Below are positions 48,361 through 59,502 of a stretch of DNA of 64,000 nt, piece after piece. The notes beneath the pieces were generated by a model. The model was given only the letters and a program-made list of their open reading frames with translations, did not search any database and was not told the DNA's origin. The translations under genes were made by a program, and so were the position numbers. The stretch lies in assembly GCA_941918925.1 (NCBI GenBank), contig OW799234.1, forward strand, positions 73,407,043 to 73,471,042, written 5' to 3'. Numbering within the stretch: the stretch's first letter is position 1; each line of letters starts with the position of its first letter. The stretch comes from Phyto melanocephala (taxonomy: Eukaryota > Arthropoda > Insecta > Diptera > Rhinophoridae).

Positions 48361-49676
48361 GGCCCATAATCATAGACATAAATAAAGTATACTTCAAGTT
48401 TTTAAAGTTGACTTTTTTTAGAATTAACAATTTTGCCTACTATAAACGATTAAAAGCATACTTTAAACCTAAAAGCATACTCTAAAGTTAAAACCAGCAA
48501 AAGTTGCTTTTAACTTACTTAATACCTACAACAGCTGTTTATCGTAAATTAAATAATAATTTAACCATTTGGTAGAAGAAGGAATTTTTTCTTTTTGGTG
48601 TCATTAATAGAATTTAAAGGAATAGTGAAATTTTATTTTCCTGGACTGCATCAAGAAAGTCTGTGCAAAAAGTTAAAATGTTAAATTTACAACGTTTGGA
48701 CAGAGACTTTGCAATTATTGATGACTTGAGTGAAGCGCTCCATGCAAAAAAACCTAAAAAATATAAAAGGAGATTTAATCCTTTTGACCTTGATGATGAT
48801 GAGTTTTATTCGCGTTACAGGTTTGACAAAATAACAACCTATTTTTTAATAGACTTGTTAAATATTTCGGAACCAAAAAACAACCGAGGGCTACCCATTC
48901 CACAAAGCCTACAAGTTCTAACAACTTTGCGGTTTTTAGGAAGGAATGCCCATCAAAGTGACATCGGTAAGTAATTCCAGAATGCAGTTTAGTAACATTT
49001 CAAAATTATTTTTTTTCAGCTGATCTTCATGGAATGTCTCAACCCACTGTCGGGCGAATAATAAAAAAAATATGTAAAAAAATTGCTTTATTACTTCTAC
49101 AGTTTATAATATTTCCCAGCAACATTGAGCTTGGAAAAGTAAAAAACAAGTTTTACCAGTTGGCTCGATTTCCAACAGTAATTGGAGCCATTGACTGTAC
49201 GCATGTGCGTATAAAATGTCCCGCAAAAAATCTCGGTCGGGAAATGGCTGGGTATTACCTCAACCGGAAAGGTTTTTTTCTGCTTTAGACCAGTTAGCCT
49301 CTCTTTCCCTAAATTTTTTTAGATCCTATAAATAGTTACAAATAAAATTTACAATTAAACAGCCAAATATATAATATTAATTTTACCTTTTCCATTTTAT
49401 CGATTCAAATATCTTTTTAAGTTTTTCCGCTTTTATTATTTTTTTTTTTTTTTTTTTGATTGACAATGTCAGCTGTTAAGCGTTGCCACTTGCTTATTTC
49501 TTGTTATATTTTGTATGAAAAATTTTCTACATTTGAGGTGGCACCCGGTTAAAGTCGGTTCAATCTAAAACTTACTTTAATTTTAACTATGACTGCAAAT
49601 TAATTAAAAGCATGTTTTAATTTTAAAGTTGTTTTTAAAAAGAACCGACTTTAGTGTTTGACTATGATTATGGGCC
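48361..49676 (+). mobile_element. PIF/Harbinger element, internally deleted
   Basis: Inverted ends GGCCCATAATCATAGACA / RC GGCCCATAATCATAGTCA with a 3-bp duplication CAT (48358-48360, 49677-49679), consistent with PIF/Harbinger, whose duplications are 3 bp. It holds the truncated HARBI1-like gene. Subterminal AAAGTTGNTTTTA / GCATACTTTAAA motifs recur. Confidence 0.88.
48678..49287 (+). CDS. HARBI1-like Harbinger transposase, truncated
   Basis: Exon 1 (from the ATG at 48678, or the in-frame ATG at 48663, to 48966) and exon 2 (49020-49287) flank a 53-bp intron (GTAAGT...TTTTTTTCAG). It encodes LDDDEFYSRYRFDKITTYFL, LRFLGRNAHQSDI, then ADLHGMSQPTVGRIIKKICK (helix-turn-helix-like) and FPTVIGAIDCTHVRIKCPAK. 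The last holds the first catalytic Asp of the DDE nuclease fold of HARBI1 proteins. The frame stops right after YYLNRKGFF, where relatives continue with SLNVQ...D and the remaining catalytic residues, so about half of a usual 350-residue protein is missing. The short, clean frame suggests recent decay or possible residual DNA-binding ability; the nuclease must be inactive. Confidence 0.85.
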
Positions 49677-49694
49677 CATGTTATTAGTATAGGT

Positions 49695-50273
49695 CAGTGT
49701 TGCCGCCGACAAACTTTTTTTCGCAGTGAAATCGACAAAAAAAAACGCAGTGAAGCGCAGTGATGAGAAATAAAAAAAATTTAGTTTTCGTTTAGACTAA
49801 AAAAAGGAAATTTTTTTCACTTTTTTAACAATTTTTTGCCATTTTTTAAGAATTACTTGTTTTTAAATTTTTTAGTTAATTTTTGAAATAGAAAAAAATT
49901 ATTATTTTTGATTGTCAACAACAGTGCAATACAATATAAAAATTAATGAAATGGACTGAAAAGCAAATATTTTTTTCACGAAATAATTTGTTCATGTTTT
50001 TCTAATGGGATTTTTGACATTTTAATTCAAGACCTAATCAGTCAACTGCAACGTAACGTAACAGCAGAAAATGTTGCCATCTAGCTGCTATATTTTTAAC
50101 AGGGTGACAATTTTATCTCGTTGTGTTATATCCTTTACAGACTTACGTGTTAAACACGTTTGAGGTAAATCATGTTAAGGCGTTATCGATCAAAAAAGAG
50201 GAAAACTACCAAAAACTGAAAAACGAAGTGATAGTAAAAAAAACGCAGTTACGCAGTGAAAACGGCAACACTG
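49695..50273. mobile_element. hAT MITE, CAGTGTTGCC ends
   Basis: Ends CAGTGTTGCCGCCGAC / RC CAGTGTTGCCGTTTTC with a perfect 8-bp duplication GTATAGGT (49687-49694, 50274-50281). Subterminal CGCAGTGAA / ACGCAGT motifs occur at both ends. No transposase. Confidence 0.9.
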
Positions 50274-50281
50274 GTATAGGT

Positions 50282-50863
50282 GTCTACGTAATCGTGTGTA
50301 AGTATTATGAATCGTAAAGGTAAACGTAATCATGACTAAAATCAACATTTGTCAACCGATTTTTATGATTTATAGCTTATTTTATTCGCATATTTCTAAC
50401 TTTCTGAAAAATTATAAAAAAGGTTAAATTTTTGCCCTAATAATTTTTTAAAGCCGTTTTATTATTAACAATTTGCTTTCTGCGAGCTTCACCTGGATTA
50501 CGCATGTGCTTATGCATGTATGTAGATATGTTCTATAATTATGTTCATATACATTCTTTCTCCAAACATTCTTTTTCTAAACGGAAATCAAACTTTTGTT
50601 TACAACCATACTTATCTATTATTGTTTTCTGTTATATTATTAAAAATATTTTCATTCTATGTTATTTACTTTTTTTATTGTTCTATTAAATGATAAACTA
50701 TTTACAACAATGCATACACAATGCAAAATGCGAATTAAAAAAAAAAACGGATATAGTTATAAACAATTTCCTATAGAAACAAACGATTTAATAATAAAAT
50801 GAAATTAAAATTGCAAAACTATTTCTATTGCAAATAGTATGTGTGTGCCAAAGTCCTACTCAC
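50282..50863. other. Unassigned DNA beside the candidate exon
   Basis: AT-rich, intron-like; no repeat recognised. Confidence 0.45.
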
Positions 50864-50906
50864 AGTCATCGTCATCAATAACAATGTGTGCATCCGTTTC
50901 CCATGT
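50864..50906 (-). CDS. Candidate internal exon, unassigned
   Basis: A 43-bp minus-strand segment with a strong pyrimidine tract and acceptor (CTCATCTCTTGTCTGCAG) and a perfect donor GTGAGT. In phase 0 it reads TWETDAHIVIDDDD plus one base. It lies on the same strand as Ptpmeg2 and 19 kb upstream of its first recognised exon. Its phase-1 end does not join directly to the Ptpmeg2 exons, so another exon would be required. Gene identity unknown. Confidence 0.4.
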
Positions 50907-51499
50907 CTGCAGACAAGAGATGAGAAGGAATAAAACAAACAAACACATTATGTAATTGAAATATTAAACTAAAGGGCAATATGTATGTCTGTGCAAAAGT
51001 AATATGATGATATTTACAACAACTTTGTAGGAACATATTTGTTTCCTTTTCAAGAGACATATTTAATTAATGTGTGTTGTTTGCTACTTATTATCGATTC
51101 TATTAAAAAAATAAAAATTTTTAAAATAAAATTTTCCATCTTTCATTTTAATCATAATAATACATTTGAATTTACATACATACATTTTCGATTTAAATTC
51201 TAATAAATTTTTGGTTTATAAAAGGTTCATAAAACTGAGTTTCTTTGGAGTTTTGATTTGTAAATCTCTAATAAATCTGTTTTTATTTTTATGAATTAGA
51301 CCGTATAAATTTAATGTTAATATTCGCTTTGTGAAAGTTTAACGAAAAAATTTTTGATTTAAAAAAAAATATATTTAAATTTTTATAAAAATTTTGATAC
51401 ATTTTCAAAATCTATAAAACGTTGTGAAATGTTTTTAGTTACTTAATAATCGACTTGAAAATTCGAAATTTTTAAAATATACGGACCAAATGTAGTAAA
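50907..51499. other. Unassigned DNA
   Basis: AT-rich, intron-like. Confidence 0.45.
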
Positions 51500-51960
51500 G
51501 CTGCTTGGTGGTTGGTTAACGTAATAGTTCACTGCACGCGAACAGTCAAGTGGAGTCTGTATGACTCCGTTTTGACAAGACCACATCACTTGTCAGTTTC
51601 AATGTATCTCAGAATAGATCCAAGAGTAAAGGTACTAGATCCACCCGCGGCTGTGAGGTATTTCAGTAGATCATTCAGTCCAACTTCAGATATCTCAGAG
51701 AGGCTATCCAGTACAGGTTTGCCCAGAAGTCTGTGTCTCCTAGCCGCCAGTGCAGAGAAGATGGAAAACCGATTCCTCTTTCTCTCTATCCAGACAGCTG
51801 CGACAATGGTCGTTGGAAGTCCGAGCCGACTTGCATTTTTGACTAACATCCAGTGACCCGTCAATGCCGCCAGCAACCTCGATAAGTCCTTCCGACATCG
51901 ACTAGTAAAAGTCGCAGTAGTAAAACTGCTTACTCAGTTATATATTCTTTAATTTAGAAA
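51500..51960 (-). pseudogene. Jockey/R1-type LINE 3' end
   Basis: The minus-strand reading frame at 51876-51586 gives AALTGHWMLVKNASRLGLP, then, after a frameshift, a CRSCxDREEEESVFHLLC-like zinc-knuckle segment, followed by LLGKPVLDSLSEISEVGLND and LLKYLTAAG. The GHW...C..C...HLLC...L order is the C-terminal end of Jockey/R1 group ORF2. 5'-truncated and frameshifted. Confidence 0.7.
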
Positions 51961-52008
51961 AGGTTCCTCTCCACAAATCTGTCATTTATTCTCACTTATT
52001 GAACATTT

Positions 52009-52169
52009 ACTGCCTGTTCAACGATGTCGAAAGAAAACCCAAGCGAAATTTCATTCGTACAAATACGTTGAAAACAAAAACAAATTTTTAGTTTTTGTTG
52101 TTGTTTTCAATATATTTGTACGAATGAAATTTCGCTTGGGCTTTCTTTCGACATCGTTGAACAGGCAGT
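52009..52169. repeat. Near-perfect palindrome (hairpin MITE)
   Basis: Arms of about 73 bp start ACTGCCTGTTCAACGATGTC and are nearly exact inverses with very few mismatches. The short centre is TTTTTAGTTTTTGTTG. A strong hairpin in single-stranded form. Family unknown; unrelated in sequence to the palindrome at 13218-13364. Confidence 0.85.
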
Positions 52170-52239
52170 TAAGTTTAAACAATAAAGATTTTATTTTGCG
52201 AATTCTGTGTCAACAAAGCGTCATAAGCGACAATATTAA

Positions 52240-54030
52240 CCGGTTTTCTACATTGCTTTGAAAAAAATTCTCACTGAAGCTTATGGTGAATGTGTTCTAT
52301 TAGTCTAAACGTACAAAAGATGATTTATACGGTTTAGAAGTGGTAATTTGATACGAAAGAATGACAGCCAAAAAAAATTAAAGACCAAGTTTTGGAGACA
52401 ATGTTCCATGATTATTATTGCCAAACACAACAATGAATGTGTTTCATTGGTCTTAATGTACGAGAGATGATTTATGCGGTTCAGAAATGGAGATTAAGAC
52501 ACAGAGGGAGGCCACCCAAAACAAGTTTAAAGATCAAGTACGAGACATAACAAGAGCTAGGATCTACTCAAGAAACAATTAGAAAAATGTTGCGAGAAGC
52601 AGGGAAACACTAATTTAGGAATTAAATCCGAGAGATATTTAAAGACGATATTGCATGTCCGAACTGCTGCTCGATCGTTAAAAAAAAATAATTTTAGCAT
52701 CGAATCATTAGAGCGCAGACTATGCCAATTGGGAATTTGTATTCCTATCGTAAGTGTGGGCTTTCAAGACACCACTTTTTAAGCAATCTTACCTAACCTA
52801 AAGCGTGATTTTTTAAGAGCTATAGGAAAGTTAAAAAAAAACACATAACATTCAGAAAAGTGCATGAAATCTTTATTTGAATCGATAGTACGGTCCATAT
52901 AATTTAATGTTTGAAGATTATTTCATGCAAATATTGACCGTGACTGCGCCTCAAATGGTCCATCCGCTTAGTCCAATTTTGGCATACTCTTTCCAACATT
53001 TCGGCCGGTGTATCAGGAATAAATACTTCAATGTTGCCTTCCAATGCGTCAATTGAAGCGGGCATGTGTGTATAGACATGAGCTTTCACATAGCCCCACA
53101 AAAAATAGTCTAAAGGCGTTAAATCGCACGATCTAGGCGGCCAATTGACCGGTCCCGAACGTGAAATAAAATGTTCACCGAACTCGCCTCTCATTGTCCA
53201 TTGTTAAGCGTGCTCTGTGGCATGTGGCACCGTCTTGTTGAAACCACATGTCATGCAAGTCAAGCTCTTGCATTTTGGGCAAAAAAAAGTTGGATATCAT
53301 CTCACGGCAGCGCTCACCATTCACAGTTACATTACGATTTGCATCATCTTTGAAGAAGTACGGTCCAATGATGCCACCAGCCCATAAACCGCACCAAACT
53401 GTGACTTTTTCTGGATGCATTGGAAGCTCTTGCAATGCTTCTGGCTGATCTTCACTCCAAAATCGACAATTCTGCTTATTAACGTACCCATTGAGCCAAA
53501 AATTAGCTTCGTCGCTGAACACAATTTTTCGATAAGAAGCGCGCGATGAACTTTCTTAACAGAGCACGCATTTTGATAGTAAAATTCAATAATTTGCAAG
53601 CGTTGTTCGTTTGTAAGACGATTCATGGTTAAATTATAGACCAACAGAAGATGTTTGACAGTGAAACAAAACACGAAACGTGCGTCAGCTGTTTAAACCA
53701 GTGTTGCCAAAAAGATAATAGCTAAAAAATCACCCTTTACTTGCGATGAAAAATAGATCCCTTACGATAACTCGAAGCGTAAATGACCATGCGTAAAGCC
53801 GGGCCAACCAAATGAATCGACAACAGAGTCAAATGTTAAGGGCGCTAAGGTAATGTTGTGTATTTGGTGGTACCAAAAGGAGCTATTGAAATCTGCCCAG
53901 AATGCAACTTATTCGTTTGAAGCGAGCATTGACCAAAAAATCTACCAGCAAATGCGACCAGACTAGTCACATGTTGCATTACCTGTTTAAAAAAAGTGAT
54001 TACAAAGTTTTACCTCCTTGAAAGTAATGA
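52240..54030 (+). pseudogene. Old mariner (DEDxCQTQEEL lineage) interrupted by a younger mariner
   Basis: Plus-strand pieces: an N-terminal segment present twice in tandem (GAATGTGTTCTATTAGTCTA at about 52290 and GAATGTGTTTCATTGGTCTT at about 52436), each followed by a RFRSGxFDT-like helix-turn-helix stretch. Then CMSELLL, and after the insert CDEK, YDNSKRK, KPGQP, GAKVMLCIWWYQKELLKS and CHVALPV. The 52801-53737 insert sits exactly before the CDEK (usually GDEK) codons. It shares CATCGAATCATTAGAGCGCA / CCAATTGGGAAT with the copy at 61085-61890, so both derive from the same subfamily. Confidence 0.8.
52801..53737 (-). pseudogene. Young mariner-like element, internally deleted
   Basis: Inverted ends AAGCGTGATTTTTTAAGAGC / RC AAGGGTGATTTTTTAGCTAT are flanked by TA (52799-52800, 53738-53739). 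The minus strand encodes, from 53626, MNRLTNEQRLQIIEFYYQNA plus KKVHRALL. After an internal deletion it continues with VFSDEANFWLNGYVNKQNCR (first D), WFQQDGATCHRARLTMD (second D), WPPRSCDLTPLDYFLWGYV (third D) and VCQNWTKRMDHLRRSHGQYL up to IIFKH. The DDD triad is present and coding text is well preserved; the linker and part of the DNA-binding domain are deleted and frames shift near 53540 and 53180. It is the best-preserved transposase in the window. Confidence 0.92.
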
Positions 54031-55355
54031 TTAAAATATTTCAGGAAACAATTATGATGTTTCCCTATGTATTTTGCAGTACTTTTAAAAATTTAATTTC
54101 TAAACCTTTAACAGCTTCCTTTTTAGAGCTTTTTAGTGTTGATCGGTAATTTCTTGGTCCTAGCTCCCAAACAGCTCGGATAAAACAGTTAAAAATATAT
54201 TAAACGTTGAATGATCAATATGTGATGCCGAAATCTCAATATAAATTCACCACAAAAAATCCGATATTTTGTATATTATGGTTTAGGTCAGCTTAATATT
54301 CAAAGCAACTTTAGAGACCGATTATAGCTTTCTTATTTTTGTTTTCACTTCATTTAACAAAGTATAATTAATCATTGAGCAGATATAAACGATTTTATCA
54401 ACATACTTAGATACACACGCTGTGATAAAAATAAAAAGCGTTTGTGAATTTAATCACAAAAGAAAATCAGCAGAAATGTTAGTTGGGTTCTTGTCATCGT
54501 CATTAGCTTAGAATATTCAAGACATAGACAGACTGATAATTTGATTGCTTTTTTTCTTTTGTTTTATTAGCTTCCGGATTAGCGAGAACTGCACTTGTGT
54601 GTTTGGAATTGTACAAACATGCATAAAAAACTACTTGTTAATAAAAAAAAATCAATACAAAATTATGCTGAATATAGAATCACATCACACACAGCGTAAC
54701 ACAACACTTGTTAGAAGCCACTTACTTACTAAGTGTTTGTTGATTGGAGTCTACATTCGAGTATATTTTATTCTTTATACACTCTTCATTTATTTGTTGA
54801 ATAGTAGTTGTATTAAACTAAACATTAATATTTTTTTAAAGTATTATTGAAGCTAGCTTATACAAACATAATTAGTTATCGCGATATCGTACCGAAAATG
54901 CAAAAATATAACAACACCAGTGTGAACAACTGTGATTTGTGCCCAGCATTATATTGAACTACGTTAAGGTGACCAACTACTTATTTGTATTTCTAAAACA
55001 TTTTTTTTAGATTATTTTATTTTAATTTTATTAATTAAATATTTAAAATTATTTTGACAGTGATTTGAATTTCACGTGCGGGTATTGCTTGCCGTTTCCG
55101 GCACAATTGAGAGGCCGTATTATGTAACTGGATAGATAGACAGATAAATACTACCGACCTCTTTTTCTAACAACGTCAAAATAACATTTGCGAAGAGAGA
55201 TGGATATTGAAATTAAAAAGTTGGCAGCCCTGTTAATCTTAAGACAGTTATGGTTGGATTAAAGGCTCTCGAATCACTGTCTTCTATAGTCTTGCATCTC
55301 ACTAGCATATTGGTAGCAGATTTCAGGGTCAAAGTCAGAGATGCCATATTAAAAA
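54031..55355. other. Unassigned DNA
   Basis: No gene or bounded element seen. Confidence 0.5.
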
Positions 55356-56934
55356 ACAAGAGCGCTATATTCGGCCGTGCCGAATCTTATATACCCTTCA
55401 CAACGTGTAGTCATGCAATAACAGTAGTTTGTATCACCATTCATCCCATATGAAATACGTACATATATATAAAAAACATACATATATAAAAACATCCCAT
55501 TGTAAAATTATATATTTACGTATGTATGTTAAAAAAAAAAAAATAAAAAAATTTAAAAAAATTAAAAAAAAATTTAAAAAAAAATTTTAAAAAATAATTA
55601 AAATATATATAATAAATATAAAACAAACAAAAAACAAGTAAGAGTGCTATATTCGGCCATGCCGAATCTTATATACCCTTCACAACGTGTAGTCATGCAA
55701 TAACAGTTGCTTGTATCACCATTCATCCCATATGAAATACGTACACGTATGTATGTTAAAAAAACGAAAAAAAAAAATTTTAAAAAAAAATTTAAAAAAA
55801 AAATTTTAAAAAAAATTTAAAAAAAAAAATTAAAAAAAAAAAATTATTATATATAATATACATATATAAAACAAAAAAAAAAAATAAAAAAAAAAAAAAA
55901 AATTAAAAAAAAAAATATAATAATAAAAATATAAATAATATATTAAATAAAAAATAAAAAAAAATAAAAAAAATAAAAAAAAAAATTAAAAAAAATTTTT
56001 TAAAAAAATTAAAAAAAATTTTTTTTTGGCTCAGTTGGGATTCGATGCCACGTTTTCTCTAACCAGTATGCACGTTTGTATGTATGTATGTTGTTGTTGT
56101 AATGGTGTTTTTGTGAAAAAAAATCGAGGTGGTCGTGGGTTTTTGCTCATATCTCAGTTGTTTATGTACCGATGTTTCTGATTTTCAATAGCGATCTACT
56201 CCCGAATATTTCTGATATTTTAATACCTTACCCGGGTCCAACCTATGTCGGGGGGCTTCAAAAAGTTGATTTCAACATACACACGGACAGACGGTCAGAC
56301 GGACAGACTGACAGGGCTTAATCGACTCCCCTATTCATAAGCTTTCGGAAAATATATACTTTATGGGGTCGGAAATCAAAATTGTAGAAATTTCACACGG
56401 AATGACAAACCTATATATACCCTTTTTCACTGTGTGAAGGGTATAATAAAAAAAAATTTAAAAAAAATAATAAAAATAAATAAATAATATATTAAATAAA
56501 AAATACAAAAAAAAATAAAAAAAAATTTTTTGGCTCAGCTGGGATGCGATGCCACGTTTTCTCTAACCAGTATACACGTTTGTATGTATGTATGTTGTTG
56601 TTGTTATGTTTTTTTTTTTGTGAAAAAAAATCGAGGTGGTCGTGGGTTTTTGCTCATATCTCAGTTGTTTATGTACCAATGTTTCTGATTTTCAATACCG
56701 ATCTACTCCCGAATATTTCTGATGTTTTTATACCTCACCCGGGTCCAAGCGATGTCGGGGGGCTTCAAAAAGTTGATTTCAACATACACGCGGACAGACT
56801 GACAGAGCTTAATCGACTCTCCTATTCATAAGCTTTCAGAAAATATAAACTTTATGGGGTCGGAAATGAAAATTGTATAAATTTCACACGGAATGGCAAA
56901 ACTATATACCCTTTTTCACTGTGTGAAGGGTATA
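55356..56934 (-). repeat. DINE-1-like element split by another DINE copy
   Basis: Outer copy: hairpin half 55356-55632 (ATTCGGCCGTGCCGAAT at 55369-55385) and the other half 56446-56934, with GGCTCAGCTGGGATGCGATG, TATGTATGTATGTTGTTG and GTGAAGGGTATAA. The inner copy 55633-56445 lies in the A-rich core. Confidence 0.85.
55633..56445 (-). repeat. DINE-1-like element nested in a second DINE copy
   Basis: Complete: AACAAGTAAGAGTGCTATAT, hairpin ATTCGGCCATGCCGAAT (one mismatch), TTCACAACGTGTAGTCATGC, core, TATGTATGTATGTTGTTG, ACGGACAGACGGTCAGACGG and GTGAAGGGTATAATA. Confidence 0.88.
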
Positions 56935-57104
56935 ATAACGCTATATCAGTTAGCAATGTGGTAAAATTTTTGCAACGAGCTTAGTAAATTAAAAACTGGA
57001 TTTAATAAAATCACTCAAATTACTACTTAAGGGTAAAATACAAACCGGAATAAAAATAATAAAACAGGTAGACAATAAAGAAACAGAAAATAAGAAAAAC
57101 TAAC

Positions 57105-57161
57105 CTTCATAATACTAAGAAATACCTTGCGGTGACAATAATCCTTACAGTCCTCAAACAT
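57105..57161 (-). CDS. Candidate first coding exon, unassigned
   Basis: Minus-strand ATG at 57161 opens MFEDCKDYCHRK; possible donors are AAG|GTATTT after codon 12 (57126) or AAG|GTTAGT after codon 19 (57105). It lies about 0.7 kb downstream, in the minus direction, of a less AT-rich UTR-like stretch. Phase 0 at either donor would join the 50864-50906 exon in phase 0. I do not recognise the protein; no domain can be claimed. Confidence 0.3.
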
Positions 57162-57819
57162 AATGATAATTGTGTGTGTAACATGCAGACAAATAACCAG
57201 GCGGTTAAAAATAGTTACAAAAAAAAACACTTCTTATATATTTATGTAAATAATAAAGAATAAACTGCAATAAACGAAATACGAAAGTAGGAAATTTTTT
57301 AAGAACAAGAACTTATTTTTTATTACTTAGCAACAGCAACAATATCACGATGTTGCTTTTTTACAGTTTTAACACTTTTAGTTAGGAGATATTTTTGTTT
57401 TTTTTTCTTCTTTTTTTTATATTTAATTTTATAAATTTTCAATATTTATAGCAAAAATTAAAATTCTTTTTTTTTAATATTGCATGTATTTAATTGGAAC
57501 CAACGATTTCTCTGTTAATATTTGAGAAAGAAATTTTGTTGTTGTTGTTGTTTTTTTTCGCTTTCTTTAATTATAACACAATTTTAGAATGGAATTAATG
57601 TAAATTTCCTTTAACACTTAACAATTTCACACAATTTAAATATTTTACATATGTATGTACGTTTTGTTTTTTGTTTAAACCGAGTCAAAGTCAAAAAGAA
57701 ATTTTTATATGTATATTTTTTTAAAACTTAATACATAATAAATTAAAAAAAAACACGAATTTTTTCCAATATTGTTAAGAGAAACACGATAAAATGAAAG
57801 CAATTTGAATAAGAAAAAT

Positions 57820-58010
57820 TAAGCAGCTTCCGCAGCTGTAACCGTACGTTTCGTTTAATGCCACAATAGACTATGGCTGAATCAAACAAACCAACAGACA
57901 GACAGAGCCCCTACCGACGAGCAAATGCTGCCTCAAGTTTAGTTCAGCTGAGCTGAGTTGTGTCGAATCGAGTCAAAATCTAAAATAAAAATGCGCGCCG
58001 TCGTAAAATT
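57820..58010 (-). promoter_or_regulatory. Candidate promoter/5' UTR region
   Basis: This stretch is clearly less AT-rich than its surroundings and lacks repeat signatures. On the minus strand it holds CTCAGCTCAGCTGAAC (initiator-like TCAGCT), GCGCGC and a polypyrimidine-rich CTGTCTGTCTGTTGG leader. It lies upstream of the candidate exon at 57.1 kb. It could equally be a conserved non-coding or enhancer segment; the direction is uncertain. Confidence 0.25.
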
Positions 58011-58456
58011 TAAAACGGCAACCAAAAAAAAAAATATATAAAAAAATAAATACAATAAACAATAAAAACAAATATATAATGAATATGAACATTTTGCCAA
58101 CACACACACACACAAACGCGTTCACATTAGTACTATGCGTATCATAAAAAAAGCACAGCAACAACATGAAAACATCAGCAACATCATTTAAAGAATAAAA
58201 TGGAAGTAGCTGCAACAGAAAAATTAATGTGCTGTTTATAGAGAAAACGCTGTCTTGAGTTCAGTTAACATTTTAAATATGTTTTATTTTTATTGCAATA
58301 GCAAAAGACTTGAAAAATTTTCGTTTCTTTTCTGTAAACAGCACATAAGTAGGTACATAAGTATTTTTGCCCGTTTGACTATTTATTTGTCTGTTAGTCT
58401 GTTCGTCATTTAGTACGAATAGTACATTGAAACAAAAACGAATAATCACAAGAGAT

Positions 58457-59502
58457 CATAGCTGCCAGATTTGACGATTTATCGTCATTTTGACGATTTT
58501 ACGTGCTAAAAATTACATGTTGACGATTTGACGATTTATGTTATGTTTTTGACGATTTTCAAAAATTCAAGTTTGCAACATTTTTCATTACTTTTATATC
58601 AACCTTAAACTAAATAAAAATAATTTGTAACGGTTTTTTTATGTTATTAATAATAGAACAGAGTGAAAGAGATAAATATATAATTTTTTAATGTGTTTGT
58701 GTGGATAATTTTTTCACTTTGTAAATTTTTAACATAGATGCCACATTTTATCAACTGAGACCAAGAACAAATATAAATTTGGAAACGCGTTTAAAACAAT
58801 TATAATTTTTTAAGTAAATTTATTTAAAAATAATTGACAAGTTAATATGCTTAAATACTTTAAAAAAATAGTAAGTTCTTTTTAATTATACATTAAAACC
58901 TTAAAAATCAAACATTATATTTTCAATAGAAAACCAAAATGATGAAAATTGTAGCAGCTCTTCCTCTGTTAGTTGAAATTTCAACCATTTTTAGTAGCTA
59001 AAATGAAATTTTAATGGTGTTTTTCACAAGTAACCAACAGGAAGATGAAAAATAAGGAAGACTGGTTTGCAGATCCAGAAATAAGTTTATGGGCTGAAAA
59101 GCGAAACGTTGTGGTTTATTTTGGCGTTGTGCTCGTCTTACGCTTGTCTAAAGCTACCTTAATCGGTAGAAACTTTAGCAAGAAATGATTATAGTTATTT
59201 TTCAAATATTCCAAAAAGGTTCAGCCAATTTATTATTTTTTGTTTATATTTTTCGAAATGAATTCTAAATTGTATTATATTTATTGTCATGTTCTTAACT
59301 TAAAAGGGTCTAATAAAACCATTGATCTCTCTAGATTTAAAAAGTTTGTAATGTTATGCATTAAATATAATATGTTTTGTTTTGAAAAATGCGTTTCTTT
59401 ATTTTGACGTTTTTATGACGATTTGAGTAAACCATTTGACGATTTTGACGATTTTTTTTCCCAAATTAGACGATTTTACCTCTATTTTATCTGGCAGCTA
59501 TG
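58457..59502. mobile_element. hAT-like element with TGACGATTT subterminal arrays
   Basis: Ends CATAGCTGCCAGATTTGACG / RC CATAGCTGCCAGATAAAATA with a perfect 8-bp duplication CAAGAGAT (58449-58456, 59503-59510). At least five TGACGATTT motifs lie in the left 120 bp and four in the right 100 bp, inward-facing candidates for transposase-binding sites. The centre (58600-59390) shows no intact transposase; short frames near 59040-59110 are too degraded to assign. Confidence 0.88.
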
